Made by a program: the position numbers and the translations under genes
The notes under the pieces: model-generated
The model's input: the letters and a program-made list of their open reading frames with translations, nothing else
What the model was told of the DNA's origin: nothing
Databases searched by the model: none
Origin: an uncultured Fretibacterium sp.
Lineage (GTDB): Bacteria; Synergistota; Synergistia; Synergistales; Aminobacteriaceae
Length of the DNA stretch: 42,422 nt
Assembly (NCBI RefSeq): GCF_963548695.1
Contig: NZ_CAUUWA010000017.1
Span: forward strand, 1 to 42,422
Direction of reading: 5' to 3'
In this document: positions 41,051-42,422 of the stretch, in pieces
Position numbering within the stretch: the stretch's first letter is position 1
How the letters are laid out: every line of letters begins with the position of its first letter

Positions 41051-42270
41051 CGGAACGTGAGCTCTGGGTGGTCGGGGTGGGGCCGGGTGCGGCGGATCAG
41101 ATCACCCCCGCGGCGTCGGCCGTCTTGGCGCGGGCGGACTGCGTCGTGGCCGCGGCCCGCCACGCGGGCCTCGCGGGCGCACACCCCAACATCGTCCTGT
41201 TGAAGGGCATCCCCGAGACGCTTGACCGGGTGGAGCGCGAGCTGGAGCGGGGGAGCGTGGCGGTGCTGGTCTCGGGCGACCCGGGGATCTACAGCCTGCT
41301 CCCGGTCCTCAAGAGGCGCTGGCCCGGGCGAAACGTGCGCGTCGTGCCCGGGATCGGGGCGCTCCAGAGCCTCTGCGCCGCCGCGGGCGAGACGTGGGAC
41401 GACGCGGCCATCCTCTCGGGACACGGCAAGCCATTGAGCGCGGCCCGGTTTCTGAGCACGGCGGAGCGCCGGAGGCTGACCGTGCTCTTCTGCGGGGGGG
41501 ACCGTTCGCCGCGCTGGGCCTGCGAGGCCCTGGCCGGGGCCGTCGGGGGGCTGGGGACCCGCGTCGAGGCGGTGGTGGGGGAGCGCTTGAGTTACCCGGA
41601 CGAGCGCGTGACGCGAGGGGCGCCCGCCGACCTGGCCGGACGGGACTTCGACCCGCTCTCCCTGATGCTGGTACGGAACGCCGCGCCCTGGACGCCGCCC
41701 TTCGGACGGCCGCGCGACGCGGATTTCGAGCGTGGCGGGGTCCCCATGACGCGGGAGGAGGTGCGGTCGGTCGTGCTGGACCGGTTGGAGCTCGGCCCCG
41801 AGTCCGTGCTCTGGGACATCGGCGCGGGGACGGGGTCCGTCTCCGTCGCGGCGGCCCTGGCCTGTCCCGATGGGGAGGTCTGCTCCGTGGAGTGCGGGCC
41901 GGAGGCCGTGGCCCTGCTCGAGCGCAACCGGGAGAAGTTCCGGCTCCACAACATGACGATCCGGCCCGGCCGTGCCCTGGCCGTCCTGGAGTCCCTTCCC
42001 GGGCCGACCCACGTCTTCGTGGGTGGGAGCGGCGGCGAGTTGTCCGCCCTTCTGGCCCGTCTGCCCCTCCTACCGTGCCGTGGGGAGGTGCGGGTGGTCG
42101 TCTCGGCGGTGACGCTCCGGACCCTGAGCGAGGCCGTGACGGCCCTGAGCGGGCCGGGGTATCGGGAGCTGGAGGCGGTGCAGCTTGCCGTGAGCGCAAG
42201 CCGCCCCCTCGGTCGGAGCCTGCTGATGGCTGCGCGGAACCCGGTGACGCTGCTCTGCGCGTGGTGCTGA
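41047..42270 (+). CDS. cbiET: CbiE-CbiT fusion (C5,15-methylase/decarboxylase)
   Basis: This is a protein of 407 residues with two enzymes in one chain. Residues 1-215 are CbiE (VVGVGPGAADQITPAA; VSGDPGIYSLLPVL; VVPGIGALQSLCAAAG). Residues about 230-407 are CbiT (MTREEVRSVVLDRLELG; the SAM loop DIGAGTGSVSVAAA; VFVGGSGGELS). Together they methylate C5 and C15 and decarboxylate the C12 acetate, like CobL. It overlaps cbiD by four bases. CbiE and CbiT are separate in many anaerobic-route species, so the fusion is worth noting but not novel. Confidence 0.94.
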   Translation: MTERELWVVGVGPGAADQITPAASAVLARADCVVAAARHAGLAGAHPNIVLLKGIPETLDRVERELERGSVAVLVSGDPGIYSLLPVLKRRWPGRNVRVVPGIGALQSLCAAAGETWDDAAILSGHGKPLSAARFLSTAERRRLTVLFCGGDRSPRWACEALAGAVGGLGTRVEAVVGERLSYPDERVTRGAPADLAGRDFDPLSLMLVRNAAPWTPPFGRPRDADFERGGVPMTREEVRSVVLDRLELGPESVLWDIGAGTGSVSVAAALACPDGEVCSVECGPEAVALLERNREKFRLHNMTIRPGRALAVLESLPGPTHVFVGGSGGELSALLARLPLLPCRGEVRVVVSAVTLRTLSEAVTALSGPGYRELEAVQLAVSASRPLGRSLLMAARNPVTLLCAWC

Positions 42271-42276
42271 CCTCCG

Positions 42277-42339
42277 TACGGGGGCTTTGCCCCCGTACCC
42301 CCAGCCAGGGAGCAAGCTCCCCGGCACCCCGTTTTTTGT
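42277..42339. repeat. GC-rich double-hairpin repeat, copy 3
   Basis: Hairpins gggggctttgccccc and ggggagcttgctcc-like (agggagcaagctcccc) are joined by gtacccccagcc and followed by ggcaccccgttttttg. On the plus strand the T run makes it resemble a terminator inside the operon, between cbiET and cbiF. Confidence 0.75.
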
Positions 42340-42367
42340 CTTTTTTGGCGTTTAAGGAGATTTCGAT

Positions 42368-42422
42368 ATGATTCATTTCGTCGGCGCGGGGCCCGGGGCC
42401 CCGGACCTGATCACCCTGCGGG
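42368..42422 (+). CDS. cbiF: Cobalt-precorrin-4 C11-methyltransferase CbiF, 5' end only
   Basis: Only the first 18 codons are in the window: ATG 42368 after an aaggagat ribosome binding site, reading MIHFVGAGPGAPDLITLR. The GAGPGAPDLIT start is characteristic of CbiF/CobM-type tetrapyrrole methylases (their SAM-binding loop). It is the expected next gene after cbiET. The rest lies beyond the window, so other methylases of the family cannot be fully excluded. Confidence 0.8.
   Translation, partial: MIHFVGAGPGAPDLITLR

Noticed and set aside
1..42422. CRISPR array
   Set aside because: No regularly spaced direct repeats with unique spacers were seen. The short tandem repeats are contiguous.

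Overview
The window is GC-rich bacterial chromosome with a damaged prophage at the left and well-ordered housekeeping and cobalamin genes at the right. Three things point to an anaerobic, Synergistota-like bacterium: the rplU-prp-rpmA-obg-nadD-lytR-rsfS order with a Prp-cleaved L27, the TAXI-type solute-binding protein, and the anaerobic (CbiK/CbiD/CbiET) cobalamin route. Fretibacterium is a guess; I could not run a search.

Region 1 (about 0.6-22.1 kb) is a rearranged prophage remnant. On the minus strand, from right to left, lie a giant polyvalent-protein gene (P1, 3449 codons), two small phage genes, a 3TM-type holin, an XhlA-like coiled-coil/membrane protein, a terminator and a frameshifted tyrosine integrase. 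On the plus strand, head to head with P1, is a second giant polyvalent gene (P2, 2582 codons). P1 and P2 share long, nearly identical blocks in inverted orientation. Each carries different versions of the nuclease-like and peptidase-like cassettes between those blocks. Shared or parallel domains include BECR-type nuclease folds, an ADP-ribosyltransferase-like domain, two HExxH zincin-like domains, a zeta-toxin-like kinase and long coiled coils. Neither gene has a credible start, and both reading frames close in the same few bases (14065-14068), so both look 5'-truncated at a fold-back junction. No terminase, portal, capsid or tail gene is present. A diverged 25/28 inverted repeat marks the two ends (1926-1953 and 22072-22099).

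Region 2 (22.1-24.5 kb) holds tRNA-Val(GAC) and tRNA-Glu(CTC) on the minus strand, with a strong terminator beside the prophage end, followed by an oligoendopeptidase F gene.

Region 3 (24.5-30.8 kb, plus strand) is a ribosome/GTPase/NAD block: promoter, rplU, prp, rpmA, a hairpin terminator or attenuator, obg, nadD, an LCP-family gene and rsfS. An orphan TAXI binding protein and a bidirectional terminator close it. Prp is expected to remove the L27 N-terminal extension encoded by the next gene.

Region 4 (30.8-33.2 kb, minus strand) encodes a YmdB-type phosphoesterase and RNase Y.

Region 5 (33.5 kb to the right edge, plus strand) is a cobalamin operon. A promoter and a cobalamin riboswitch with an intrinsic terminator precede an exported CbiK-type cobaltochelatase. 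Then come a BtuC-like permease, its ATPase, a BtuF-like binding protein, CbiL, a GATE-domain membrane protein, CbiC, CbiD, a CbiE-CbiT fusion and the start of CbiF, which runs off the window. Corrin-ring synthesis and corrinoid uptake therefore sit together, probably under one B12-sensing switch. Three GC-rich double-hairpin repeats are scattered in this operon, one of them inside the btuF reading frame.
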